Assembly: GCA_963734365.1 (NCBI GenBank)
Contig: CAVTGV010000004.1
Location: 930,001-994,000, forward strand
Direction of reading: 5' to 3'
Origin: JACVRW01 sp963734365
GTDB taxonomy: Bacteria; Actinomycetota; Thermoleophilia; Solirubrobacterales; Thermoleophilaceae
Length of the DNA: 64,000 bases
Shown: piece after piece, positions 7,842-16,988 of the stretch
Layout: the number at the start of each line of letters is the position of its first letter
Numbering within the stretch: the first letter of the stretch is position 1
Position numbers and translations under genes: made by a program
The notes under the pieces: generated by a model
Databases searched by the model: none
What the model was told of the DNA's origin: nothing
Seen by the model: the letters and a program-made list of their open reading frames with translations, nothing else

Positions 7842-8483
7842 GTGAAGAGCCTGGTGATCGTCGCCGATAGTTCGTTTGTCATCGAGACCATTCGGCTCGC
7901 CCTGCGCAACTCCGCAGGTCTGACGGTCCTCACCACGCTGGACGGCGGCGCGAGCATCGGTCATGCCATTGCCGAGCACCAGCCGGACGTCGTGCTCGTC
8001 GACGAGATGCAGGATCCCGCCGCCACCCTGGACCGGATCCGGGAGGCTCGCCGCAAGGCACCGGCCGCGTCTGTCCTCCTGCTGAGCCTGCGGATGAACG
8101 ATCAGTGGGTCGCGCAGGCCATCGATGCCGGCGCGGACGCATGTCTGTCCAAGGCGACGCACCTGCCGATGGTCAGCGTGCTGATCGAGGCAGTCGCGGA
8201 CCGCAGCATCATCAGCGCGATGCCGGCGTCGTTGGGGGACGTCGCGCTCTCGGGCGAAGCCAAGGAGCTGACCCGGCGCGAGCGGGAGATCCTGCGCTTC
8301 GTCGCCGACGGGATGCCGAACGCCCGCATCGGACGCGAGCTCTGGGTGACCGAGCAGACCGTCAAGTTCCACCTGTCCAACATCTATCGCAAGCTCGGCG
8401 TCTCGAACCGCACCGAGGCGAGCCGCTTCGCCTACACCAACGGACTCGTCCGCGGATCGGGACCGCGGCTCGTCGCCGCCTGA
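7842..8483 (+). CDS. NarL/LuxR-family response regulator
   Basis: 213 residues: receiver domain (1-120) plus LuxR helix-turn-helix (about 142-200, 'LTRREREILRFVADGMPNARIGRELWVTEQTVKFHLSNIYRKLGV'). The receiver keeps the phospho-acceptor position D54 (VVLVDEM) and a lysine at 104 (LSKAT), but the usual acidic pair near the N-terminus is reduced to one Asp (VADSS, D9), so metal-dependent phosphorylation may be altered. GTG start at 7842 has a good AGAAGGGGA site upstream. It is followed after 3 nt by the WecB gene, so it probably heads or regulates the polysaccharide operon. No cognate kinase is in the window. Confidence 0.9.
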   Translation: MKSLVIVADSSFVIETIRLALRNSAGLTVLTTLDGGASIGHAIAEHQPDVVLVDEMQDPAATLDRIREARRKAPAASVLLLSLRMNDQWVAQAIDAGADACLSKATHLPMVSVLIEAVADRSIISAMPASLGDVALSGEAKELTRREREILRFVADGMPNARIGRELWVTEQTVKFHLSNIYRKLGVSNRTEASRFAYTNGLVRGSGPRLVAA

Positions 8484-8486
8484 GGA

Positions 8487-9642
8487 ATGGCCGCAGTGTC
8501 CGCAGCGCTGCCCTACGGCGAGTCACAGCTCGTCATCCACGTGGTCGGCGCGCGCCCCAACTTCATCAAGATGGCGCCGCTGATCGAGACCCTGCGCAAG
8601 CGGGGTGTCAATCGCCAGCTCGTGGTGCACACGGGACAGCACTACGACCGCCGGATGTCGGAGGAGATCCTGGTCGATCTCGGCTTCCCGAAGCCCGATC
8701 ATTCCCTCGGCGTCGGCTCGGGCCCGCACGGCGAGCAGACCGCGAAGGTTCTGATGGCCTTCGAGCAGATCCTCCTCGAGCAGCCCCCGGCCGTGGTCGT
8801 CGTCGCGGGGGACGTGAACTCGACGCTGGCTTGCGCACTCGCGGCGTCGAAGCTCGGGATACCGGTGGTCCATCTGGAGGCTGGTCTTCGATCGGGCGAC
8901 TGGACGATGCCCGAGGAGATCAACCGTGTCCTGACCGACCGCTTGTCGGACCTCCTTCTGACCCACAGCCCGGAGGCCACCACGAACCTCGAGGCCGAGG
9001 GCGTCGACGTGTCGCGCGTGCGCTACGTGGGCAACACGATGATCGACTCACTGCGCCGCTACGAGACCCAGGCTCGCGAGCGCGCGGCCTGGCGAGCCCA
9101 CGGAGTAGAGCAGGGCAAGTACGTCCTCGTGACGCTGCATCGGCCCGTCGAACGTCGACGAGCCGGGCCGGCTGTCCGAGATCGTCACCGCCCTGGCCGC
9201 AGTCGGCGCCGAGGCGCCCGTCATCTTCCCTGTGCATCCGCGCACCCGGGCTCGCCTGGTGGACGCGGACCTGCTCGGCCGGCTCACCGAGGGCGGCGTG
9301 CACTGCGTAGACCCGGTGGGTTATCTCGACTTCCTTTCGCTCCAGGCCGGCGCGGGCGCGATCGTCACCGACTCGGGCGGAGTCCAGGAGGAGGCCTCCG
9401 CACTGGGCGTGGACTGCTACACGCTGCGCGCGAACACCGAGCGGCCGGTGACCATGACTCATGGCACCAACGAGCTGCTCGGGGACAGGCCCGAGGCGCT
9501 GCTTCGCGTCCGTCCCTCGGGTCGCCCGCCGACCCCCTGTGCCATCCCGCTCTGGGACGGGCACGCGGCGGAGCGGGCCGCTGATGCTCTGCTGGAGAGC
9601 TACCCGGCGATCGCCGCCGACGACCTGGCGGCGCTCGCGTGA
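8487..9642 (+). pseudogene. wecB: UDP-N-acetylglucosamine 2-epimerase, frameshifted
   Basis: Full-length WecB homologue broken by one extra base. The first frame (8487 to about 9145) has GARPNFIKMAPL, HTGQHYD, VAGDVNST, HLEAGLRSGDWTMPEEINR and reaches VLVTLHRP. The next residues should read SNVDEPGRLSEIVTA, but they appear only one frame over, after the CCC run at 9144-9146. From there PVHPRTRARL, TDSGGVQEEA and ANTERPVTMTHGTNELLG continue to the stop at 9642. The enzyme makes UDP-ManNAc from UDP-GlcNAc. Removing a single C restores the gene, so this is either a very recent mutation or a sequencing error. The next gene starts inside its stop. Confidence 0.9.
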
Positions 9643-10391
9643 CGCCGAGAGCCGAAGTCCTGGGCTGCGTGATCGACCGTGTCGGTATGCAGGAGACGCT
9701 GGCCCGGGTCGAGAACCTGATCTCCGCCGGCGGCTTCAACCAGCACATGGCCATCAACACGGCCAAGCTCGTGAGCCTCCACGACGACGACCGTTTGCGG
9801 GAGATCGTGCAGCGCTGCGACCTGGTCAACGCCGACGGTCAGGCAGTGATCTGGGCTTCACGGCTGCTTGGCGATCCTCTGCCGGAACGAGTGGCGGGCA
9901 TCGATCTGATGGTTGAGCTGCTCGGCCTGGCGGAGCGAAAGGGCTACCGCGTCTACATACTCGGCGCGCGTCAGGACGTGCTCGATCAGGCCGTGGCCCG
10001 GATTCGCGAGCGCTATCCCCGCCTGCAGTTCGCGGGCTGGCGCAACGGCTACTTCAGCAGCACGGAGGAGGCACAGGTCTGTGCCGAGATCCGGGCCAGC
10101 CGGCCTCACATCGTCTTCGTCGCGATGAGCACGCCGCGCAAGGAGTACTTCCTCGCCGAGCGGGGGCCCGAGCTCGGCGCCGAGTTCATGATGGGCGTGG
10201 GTGGTGCCGTGGACGTCATCGCGGGTCTCACGCGCCGTGCCCCGGTTACCTGGCAGCGTCTCGGCCTGGAGTGGCTGTTCCGGCTCCTACAGGAGCCCCG
10301 GCGCATGTTCAGCCGCTACGCCGTCACCAACACGCGCTTTGCGTTCATGGTGGCCGTCGCGTTGCTGGGCCGCTTGACCCCGCGTTCCTGA
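9639..10391 (+). CDS. WecG/TagA/CpsF-family glycosyltransferase (GT26)
   Basis: 250 residues, the normal length. Family hallmarks are NTAKL (T41), the NADGQAVIWASRLLG block (D66), the 'YRVYILGARQDVLDQA' strand, 'PHIVFVAMSTPRKEYF' and the C-terminal 'RLGLEWLFRLLQEPRRMFSRY'. These enzymes transfer N-acetylmannosamine or its uronic acid to a polyprenyl-linked acceptor at the membrane. Its GTG start overlaps the WecB stop (GTGA), and WecB would make its probable donor, UDP-ManNAc; the pair therefore forms a ManNAc-transfer module. Confidence 0.93.
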   Translation: MTPRAEVLGCVIDRVGMQETLARVENLISAGGFNQHMAINTAKLVSLHDDDRLREIVQRCDLVNADGQAVIWASRLLGDPLPERVAGIDLMVELLGLAERKGYRVYILGARQDVLDQAVARIRERYPRLQFAGWRNGYFSSTEEAQVCAEIRASRPHIVFVAMSTPRKEYFLAERGPELGAEFMMGVGGAVDVIAGLTRRAPVTWQRLGLEWLFRLLQEPRRMFSRYAVTNTRFAFMVAVALLGRLTPRS

Positions 10392-10409
10392 CGGCAGTAA
10401 CCGCTGCCG
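10392..10409 (+). terminator. Possible hairpin terminator after the GT26 gene
   Basis: CGGCAG and CTGCCG arms around a six-base loop begin one base after the stop codon. No T-tract follows, so this is a weak call, but it lies between convergent genes where a terminator is expected. Confidence 0.3.
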
Positions 10410-10474
10410 CCCGACGCGCAGGCGCGGACCACTACGCGCGGAGGTCAGCTCGAGGGTGGGCCGGGCCCGCGCTC

Positions 10475-10550
10475 GGGCCGACTGCGGCTGGGGAGGGAGA
10501 GGGTTTGGCGCGAAACCGGACATATGGGACGGAAACGCGCCACACGCCCC
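10475..10550 (+). repeat. Intergenic repeat, copy A
   Basis: About 76 bp beginning GGGCCGACTGCGGCTGGGG and ending GCCACACGCCCC. A near-identical copy occurs in inverted orientation at 15237-15310. Both contain GGGTTTGGCGCGAAACCGGAC, then a short spacer and a partly palindromic second half. It lies between convergent genes. Apart from this, the 171-base gap holds only the hairpin at 10392. Confidence 0.85.
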
Positions 10551-10562
10551 TTTCTCAGCTGG

Positions 10563-12240
10563 TTACGTCTTCTTGAGCCTGAGCACGACCCTCTTGCTCA
10601 GGGTGCGCTTGTTACCCGCCGGGTCGGTGACCTTCAGCGTGAGCCGCACGGACAGCTTGTGCTTTTTCTTGAGCAGGCGCCTGACGGGCTTCGACAGCTT
10701 CAGCTTGACGCGCTTCTTGGCGTGTGCGCCAACCGTGAACGACTTGCTCTTCACCACCAGGCCGCGCCTGGAAGCCTGGGCCAGGACGCGTCCGGCGGCG
10801 CTGAAGTCGTTCCCGTTGCTGACGGCCACCGCCAGCGAGCCGCGGGCTCGCCGGGTCAGAACGCGCATCGACAGCCGCGCCGACACGGCGAAGATGTTCT
10901 TGTTGGCGACGACGACCTTGACCGGGCCGCGAGCGGGGATTCGCCGGACGGGCAGGTCGCACTGTCACCTGCGTCTTGGCGCCGAAGGAGGGCGCTGCGA
11001 TGACGCGCGCAGCGCTCGTCTGTGAGGCGCTGCCGGCCGGGTTCGACGCGGTAACGATGCAGCGATAGGCGCCCGCCGTTGTGGCTGTGTAGGAGGCACC
11101 GGTCGCCCCGGAGATGGCCGCGCCGTTGCGGGTCCAGGAGTAGCCGAGCCTCTGAGGGGCGCGGTAGAGCCAGGAGCCGAGCAGATCGCCGGCCCAGGAA
11201 CCGCGTGAGCAGCTGAGCGCGGATCCGACGGACGAGCCGCCTGAGATCGCTGGCGCGCCGGTACCGCTTGGCCTCTTGAGCAGGACCGGTGAGCGGGAGC
11301 CGGAGAGCGTGGCGCCGGGGGTGCTCAGATTGCTGCCACCGGTGCCGTTCAGGCTCGCGTAGGAGATCGTGTTGGCTCCCGCCGCCTCGTTGGCCCAGTA
11401 GATCCTCCGGGCCGACGGGTCGATGGCCAGCCCGATCGGGGTGTTGAGGGTGGCGCCTGTGGTGTTGAGGCTGCCGCCGCCGGTGCCGTCCAGGTTGGCC
11501 CACGCGATCGAGCTGGCCGAGCCGGCAGGGTTGCCGATGTTGGCCCAGTAGATCCTGCCCGCCACGGGGTCTATCGCCACGCCGTGCGGGTTGTTCACCG
11601 TCGCGCCGCTGGTGTTGATGTCCGCGCCGCCGCTGCCGTTCAGGTTGGCGTAGGAGATCTTGTTTGCCGGTTGGGCGTTGCCCCAGTAGATCTTTCCCGA
11701 GCCGGGGTCGACTGCTGGAGCGATCGGCCCGTCCGCGGTCGCGGTGCCAGTGGGGAGCACGCCGCCGCCGGTGTTGTTGAGGTTCGCGACCGCAATGCTG
11801 TCACCGCCCTCATTGCCCCAGTAGAGCTTTCCGGTGCCCGGGTAGACGGCGGCGGCGTTCGGGAAGCTGGGGACCAGCGGAGAGGTGTTGAGGCTACCGC
11901 CGAGACTCGCATCGAGGCCGGCAAACGCGATCACGCCCTGCTGGCGGTTCGTCCAGTAGACCCTCCCCCCCGCTATGTCGATCGCCACCCCGCGGGGCGA
12001 GCCGCTCGGGGCGAGCGTTGTGTTGAGAACGCCGGCGCCGCCGCTGCCGTCCAGGTTGGCGTAGGCAATCCTGCTCCCGGCGGAAAATCCGTCGTTCGCC
12101 CAGTACACACGATCGGCCGCGTGGGCCGAGGCCGCCAGGCATGCCAGCAGCACAGCGGAGGCCAGAACCCCCGCGAACAGCGCAGTCGCACGGCGGCTAT
12201 TGCGGAAGGTTTCGAACAGTTGGTCCAGTCGAACGGCCAC
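10563..12240 (-). pseudogene. Secreted YWTD-type beta-propeller protein with Ig-like and Arg/Lys-rich tail, frameshifted
   Basis: From GTG 12240, with a GGAG site 5 nt upstream, the product opens with a signal peptide (hydrophobic core 'ALFAGVLASAVLLACLAASAHA'). Then come six or seven repeats of about 45 residues of the form 'RIYWAN....SISYANLDGTGG..NT', a propeller pattern like LDL-receptor class B repeats. An Ig-like domain follows ('YSWTRNGAAISGATGASYT'). After 'KTQVTV' near 10960 the frame breaks: the expected 'LPVRRIPARGPVKVVVANKNIF' continues one base over and runs to the stop at 10563 as a basic cell-wall-type domain. A single extra base explains it. Probable role: extracellular binding to the polymer or wall. 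Confidence 0.8.
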
Positions 12241-12430
12241 GTTGCTCCAGTCGAGTGAGGGATCCGGCTCGAAACCAACGGATGCGCGGCGAGAAGGCTT
12301 CCGGCCGCGGGGCTGCCGAAAAGCGCCAGAAAGAGTCGCGCGAAAGACCCAGGCAGGCTGTCCCGTTCCTTTATCGACGTAAGCGCGACGCCCGGGCACA
12401 CACGACGCGAATGGACACCTCGATATCACC

Positions 12431-14068
12431 ATGAACCTCCTGTCGCTTCCCCACAACTCGAAACAGGCGGGCTCCACGCAATCCGACGGAGGTCGCGAAG
12501 GCACGCTTCAGCGCGTCATTCCGATCGTCAGGCGCAACACCGGCCTGATCCTGCTCTGCCTGGTGCTGGCCCCCGTCGCCGCGCTCGCGCTCTCGCTCGT
12601 CCAGAGCAAGGAGTACACAGCCACCTCCGCTCTGCTCTTCCGCGACCCGGGTCTCGACACGAAGTTCACCGGCACCCCGTTCTTCCGCGAGGGAGAGGAC
12701 GAGACGCGCGTCGCGGCCACCAATCTGCGGCTCGTCTCCCTCGACACGATGGCCACCATCACCGCCCGCAAGCTCGACGAGCCCGGGTTCGGTCGCAAGG
12801 ATGTGTCGAAGGCGGTCGAGGTCACGGCGGACGGACCGTCGGACCTCGTGACGATCAAGGCCACGGATACCGATCCGGAGTTTGCGGCACTGCTCGCCAA
12901 TACATTCGCGAGGGAGTACGTCGTCTTCCGCCGGCAGCGGGACCGAGCGAAGGTGCGCGAGGCCCTGGACCTCGTCCAGCGAAGGCTGGACGTGATGACA
13001 CCCGAGCAGCGAGCGGCAGCCGCAGGCCAGGACCTCGAGCGCAACGCCCGTGAGCTCGAGGTCATCGCCGCGCTCCAGACAGGCAACGCGGAGGTGGTGC
13101 AGCGCGCTCAGCCACCCACCGACGCCTCATCGCCGAAGCCTCTGCGCAGCGTGGCCATCGCATTCGTGCTGGGTCTGCTTCTCGCCGTCGGCCTGACCCT
13201 GCTCCGCGAGCAGCTCGACCGCCGCCTGCGCGACCCCGCGGACGTTGTGGAGCTCCTGGAAGTGCCCGTGCTCTCGGTGATCGCGGAGGAACGCGGCGCT
13301 TCGCGGCAGGACGTCGCCACCGACACTCCCTTCAGGCGGCTCGACACCGAGGCGTTCCGGATGCTGCGCACCAACCTGCGCTACTTCAACGTGGACGAGG
13401 AGCTCAACTCGATCCTCGTGATGTCCGCCGAGCCCGAGGAGGGGAAGACTTCGATCGCCTGGAACCTCGCTCGCGCCGAGGCGAGGGCCGGGAAGCGCGT
13501 GCTGTGCGTGGAGGCCGACATGCGCCGGCCCACGCTGGCGACACGCCTGGATGTGGCCGCCGACGGAGGGCTGTCGCTGATCCTGGCGGGAGTGATGGAC
13601 GCCGAGGACGTGGTCACGACCGTCAACGGAGTCGACGTCATCACCGCCGGTCCGCTGCCGCCGAACCCGGCGGAGTTGATCGAGTCGCAGCGCATGCGCA
13701 AGCTGATCCAGTGGGGCGAGAAGCATTACGACCGGGTGATCATCGACACCCCGCCGGCCGCGGTGGTGGCGGACGCGATCCCGCTCGTGCCGATGGTCAG
13801 CGGCGTGGTGATCCTGGTGCGACTGGGCCACAGCCATCGCGACGCGGTCGAGCGCCTGAGGACTCAGCTTGCGAACGTCAACGCGCCGGTGCTCGGCGTG
13901 GTGCTGAACGGCAGCGTGGGTCGCCGCAGCGAGTACGAATACGGCCGGCACGAGGTGTTCCTCGCCGAGGCGCCCGAAGAGGGCCGGGAGCCCCGTCGGG
14001 AAGATGACGGGCGCGAGCCGCCCAAGCGCTCCGCGAAACGCACCAGCCGGATCCGCGACTCGGCTTGA
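12431..14068 (+). CDS. Wzc/CapAB-like polysaccharide co-polymerase with BY-kinase domain
   Basis: 545 residues. Wzz-type chain-length region with membrane helices at about 38-58 and 240-258 and an extracytoplasmic loop between. The cytoplasmic ATPase follows: Walker A SAEPEEGKTS (332-341, K339), Walker A' VLCVEADMRRP (357-367) and Walker B VIIDTPP (436-442). This order is that of bacterial tyrosine kinases that control polymer length and export. The tail has only a short SEYEYG, not a long tyrosine cluster, so autophosphorylation capacity may be small. Divergent from the propeller gene; overlaps the next gene by 4 nt. No clear ribosome site precedes ATG 12431. Confidence 0.92.
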   Translation: MNLLSLPHNSKQAGSTQSDGGREGTLQRVIPIVRRNTGLILLCLVLAPVAALALSLVQSKEYTATSALLFRDPGLDTKFTGTPFFREGEDETRVAATNLRLVSLDTMATITARKLDEPGFGRKDVSKAVEVTADGPSDLVTIKATDTDPEFAALLANTFAREYVVFRRQRDRAKVREALDLVQRRLDVMTPEQRAAAAGQDLERNARELEVIAALQTGNAEVVQRAQPPTDASSPKPLRSVAIAFVLGLLLAVGLTLLREQLDRRLRDPADVVELLEVPVLSVIAEERGASRQDVATDTPFRRLDTEAFRMLRTNLRYFNVDEELNSILVMSAEPEEGKTSIAWNLARAEARAGKRVLCVEADMRRPTLATRLDVAADGGLSLILAGVMDAEDVVTTVNGVDVITAGPLPPNPAELIESQRMRKLIQWGEKHYDRVIIDTPPAAVVADAIPLVPMVSGVVILVRLGHSHRDAVERLRTQLANVNAPVLGVVLNGSVGRRSEYEYGRHEVFLAEAPEEGREPRREDDGREPPKRSAKRTSRIRDSA

Positions 14069-15159
14069 CCTCGCCCGCCCCCACGCTCACCCGCGCGGCG
14101 GCGGAGGCCACTCCAGCACTGGAGCGGTACGACGACCTCGAAGCGATTCGGGACGAATGGACCGACCTCGCCGAGCTCTCCGGCAACCCCTTCTCCACGT
14201 GGGAGTGGGCCGCCACCTGGTGGGAGCACTTCGGCGGGGATCGGCCACTTCTGATCACAGCGTCCCGCCGGCCGGACGGCACGCTCGCGGCCATCCTCCC
14301 GCTCTACCTCTCCAATCGCGCCGGACTGCGCATGGCTCGCTTCGTCGGCCACGGCGTCGGCGACGTCCTCGGGCCGGTCTGCGCCCCGCAGGACGCGGCG
14401 CTGGCCGCATCCACCCTGCATCAGACCGTGGCCGAGCATGGACGCCTATGGGATCTGCTGCTCGCCGAGCGGATGCCCAGCGGCACGCTCTCCGACGCTC
14501 TGCCGGGCTACGTCGTCCAGGAGGAGGCGAACCCGCTGCTGCCCATCGAGGGCCGCAGCTGGGACGAGTTCCTCGCGTCGTGCAGCAGCAACATGCGCGG
14601 ACAGATCCGGAACAAGCGCCGCCGGCTCGAGCGCAAGCACGGCGCCCATTTTCGCCTGACCGACGAGCGCTCGCGTGTCGATGAGGACTTCGACACCCTC
14701 GTGAGGCTCCACCACGCCCGCTGGGGCGAGCCGCGCTCCTTCACCGAGGAGAGAACCGCCTTCCATCGCGCGTTCGCCGCGCGAGCATTCGAGCGCGGAT
14801 GGCTGCGCCTGTGGACCCTGGAGGTCGAGGAACGACCGGTCGCCGCCTGGTACGGATTCCGCTTCGGCGGTGTCGAGTGGTACTACCAGTCCGGCCGCGA
14901 CCCGGAATGGGACCGTTCCTCGGTGGGAGTCACCCTGCTCGCGCGAACGCTGCAGAGCGCCTTCGACGACGGGATGTCGGCCTACGCCTTCCTCCGTGGA
15001 GACGAGGGCTACAAGCAGCGCTTCGCCACCCGCGACGAGGGTCTCGAGACCGTGGCCCTCCCCCGTGGCCCACGTGGCCGGGCCGCGGTCAGCGCGGCGC
15101 GCGCGGCCAAGCGCATGCCCCCGTCGGTGCGGAACCGGGTCCTGCGCACGCTCGGCTGA
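14065..15159 (+). CDS. GNAT/FemAB-like acyltransferase associated with exopolysaccharide synthesis
   Basis: 364 residues with a tandem GNAT-like layout. The N-terminal half has the typical 'NPFSTWEWAATWWEHFG' block; the C-terminal half has 'FLASCSSNMRGQIRNKRRRLERK' and 'PVAAWYGFRFGGVEWYYQSGRDPEWDRSSVGVTLLARTLQ', the signature of the Acetyltransf_6 (BioF2/CelD-like) group. Such proteins acylate or aminoacylate cell-surface sugars or lipids; the donor is unknown here. The TTG start at 14065 overlaps the kinase stop (TTGA), so translation is coupled. A related gene begins at 63269. Confidence 0.82.
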   Translation: MTSPAPTLTRAAAEATPALERYDDLEAIRDEWTDLAELSGNPFSTWEWAATWWEHFGGDRPLLITASRRPDGTLAAILPLYLSNRAGLRMARFVGHGVGDVLGPVCAPQDAALAASTLHQTVAEHGRLWDLLLAERMPSGTLSDALPGYVVQEEANPLLPIEGRSWDEFLASCSSNMRGQIRNKRRRLERKHGAHFRLTDERSRVDEDFDTLVRLHHARWGEPRSFTEERTAFHRAFAARAFERGWLRLWTLEVEERPVAAWYGFRFGGVEWYYQSGRDPEWDRSSVGVTLLARTLQSAFDDGMSAYAFLRGDEGYKQRFATRDEGLETVALPRGPRGRAAVSAARAAKRMPPSVRNRVLRTLG

Positions 15160-15236
15160 GCGGGCTGGCGGAACTTCTGCCGCGTTCCGCTCGGTGCCTG
15201 CGCGGCGGGTCCGACGTGGTCCGATTGGCTGGTGAA

Positions 15237-15310
15237 GGGGGCGTGTGGCGCCTTTCCGGACCATACGTCCGGTTTCGCGCCAAACCCGTCCCCCCAGCCG
15301 CAGTCGGCCC
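15237..15310 (-). repeat. Intergenic repeat, copy B (inverted relative to copy A)
   Basis: The reverse complement matches the repeat at 10475-10550 over its full length with scattered changes. This copy has a clean hairpin, CCGGAC-CATAC-GTCCGG on the plus strand (about 15257-15273). It lies between convergent genes, in a 291-base gap (15160-15450) where I see nothing else. Confidence 0.85.
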
Positions 15311-15450
15311 GGGCACAGGCTCCGGCTGGCGCCGCTGAGCTCCGACCGTGATGGCGGTGCGCCTCCGGCCTACGTCGGTCGCGCCATACCCAGCCGGTAG
15401 CCGCGCGCAGAGTTCTGCCGCCGCCGAGTCCCCGGCGCGTGACGCCGGAT

Positions 15451-16845
15451 CTACGCCCGGGCCGGCGAGGCTCGCCGAGGCGAGCGGAGCCGCGGAGGGG
15501 GCGGCGGATCCTGCGGGCTGGATTCCTCCGGCTCCGGAGTGGGCTCTGTCCGCTGTGGCGGACGGCAGGCTGCAGACAGCACCAGCGCGAGCGCCATCGG
15601 CGCGGTGTATCCGATCGCGCCGTTGACGACGGCGTATACCGCCACCGGGATCAGGAGTATCGGGTTGAGCCCGCCTCTGAACAGGGCGATCCACAGCAGC
15701 AGCCACGCGGCGAGGGCGACGGCCCCCAGCTCCACCAGGATCTCGACGATGTCGCTGTGGCCGATCAGCGGCTGGCCCAGCTCCCTATCCAGCACCTTCG
15801 GAATGGATGCGGCGCCGGTGCCCACGATCCAGGTGCCCGGGCCCGGATCCCACCAGCTTGCGAGGGCGGCACCCCAGATGTCGCTGCGCTCGTTGGTGAC
15901 GCCGTTGAAGGTCGCATCACTGCCCACGTCGGCCGAGAGCCGTTCGGTGAGCGCCGCCTGCGCGCCCGTCCCGAGCGCGACCACGGCGACAATCGCGACC
16001 ACGGCGACCGAGCGCCCGCTGAAGCGCGACTGGTAGAGCATCACCACCAGGATCAGGGCGATGCCGATCAGCGCGGAGCGTACTCCGGTCAGGAGCGCCG
16101 GCAGCACGCCGAGCGCGAACAGCGCCGCACGCGGGAGCACCCGCTCGGTCATGGTCAGTCCCGCGGCAGCCATCACGACGGCGAGCAACGCCAGCTCGTG
16201 AGGAATCTCGGGGCCGAACCCGATCTTCTCGCCCACGCCATAGCGGTAGCCGCGCTCCCCGAGGCCGGCGGTGACGATGAACAGGTGCACGGTGAGGGCG
16301 GCGAGCCCGCTCGCCACCACGACGTTCCGGACCTGGGGCAGCACCTCCTGCCCACGCTTGCTCAGGACCGCCGCTGCGAGGATCGGGAAGATCAGGAACT
16401 TGGCGAGCTTCGTGAACGCCTCGGCATCGGTCGCGCCCGCTGCGTGGGCCAGGATGATGGCCGCGAACACCACGGCGCTCACCGGGCCCAGCACCCTCCG
16501 GTAGGTGAGGGGAACAGAGAGAGCGAGCACGCCGGCCGCGGCAGCGGCGGTGACGAAGGTACGCGTGAGCGGCGGGATGAACGCGTCGAACACGAGCAGC
16601 CACGGCAGCATCGCGAGAAGGAACTGGACCGCACCGACCAGCGAGATGCGAGTGGCGGCCGCAAAGAGGGCGAGCGCCGCCGCGAGCGAGATCCCGACCA
16701 CGGGCCAGCGCGTGACGAGGCCCCCCACGGCCACCGCGGCGGCAGCGGCGATCACGAGCGGGAGCACGTCCTGGTTGCCCCGCGCCCAGGTCGTCGCCTG
16801 CCCGCCGGATGTGCCCGACAGTCGGTCCTGCAGTGCCCGTCTCAC
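15451..16845 (-). CDS. O-antigen ligase/Wzy-type polymerase, polytopic membrane protein
   Basis: 464 residues with 10-12 hydrophobic helices ('VLPLVIAAAAAVAVGGLV', 'AALFALGVLPALLTGVRSALIGIALILVV' and others). There is a large extracytoplasmic loop (about 300-365, 'ERLSADVGSDATFNGVTNERSDIWGAALASWW..IVGTG') followed by 'IGHSDIVEILVELG', the conserved late motif of the Wzy/WaaL family. These proteins join repeat units or ligate polymer on the outer face of the membrane. The C-terminus is Pro-rich. Start GTG 16845; divergent from the GT4 gene. Polymerase versus ligase cannot be settled from sequence. Confidence 0.85.
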   Translation of the reverse strand: MRRALQDRLSGTSGGQATTWARGNQDVLPLVIAAAAAVAVGGLVTRWPVVGISLAAALALFAAATRISLVGAVQFLLAMLPWLLVFDAFIPPLTRTFVTAAAAAGVLALSVPLTYRRVLGPVSAVVFAAIILAHAAGATDAEAFTKLAKFLIFPILAAAVLSKRGQEVLPQVRNVVVASGLAALTVHLFIVTAGLGERGYRYGVGEKIGFGPEIPHELALLAVVMAAAGLTMTERVLPRAALFALGVLPALLTGVRSALIGIALILVVMLYQSRFSGRSVAVVAIVAVVALGTGAQAALTERLSADVGSDATFNGVTNERSDIWGAALASWWDPGPGTWIVGTGAASIPKVLDRELGQPLIGHSDIVEILVELGAVALAAWLLLWIALFRGGLNPILLIPVAVYAVVNGAIGYTAPMALALVLSAACRPPQRTEPTPEPEESSPQDPPPPPRLRSPRRASPARA

Positions 16846-16902
16846 GAAGGAACAACGGAGCGGGAGCCCCCGCGCGTGCGCGTGAGTTTGCGCCCGGTTG
16901 CT

Positions 16903-16920
16903 CCAGTACGAAAGTATTGG
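16903..16920. promoter_or_regulatory. Imperfect inverted repeat in divergent promoter region
   Basis: CCAGTAC-GAAA-GTATTGG has 7-bp arms with one mismatch. It lies in the 143-bp gap between the divergent Wzy-like and GT4 genes and could be an operator. No established family matches it by eye. Confidence 0.3.
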
Positions 16921-16988
16921 TGCTGGGCACGACCGCGCCAGCCGGTCGGGCGCCGCAAGCTCCGTCCCCGGCGCTTCGTTTAAGCAAT

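Noticed and set aside
15439..16983. 514-codon open frame on the plus strand opposite the Wzy-like gene
   Set aside because: Composition is that of an antisense frame (Arg/His/Asp/Gln-rich); the minus strand has coherent membrane helices.
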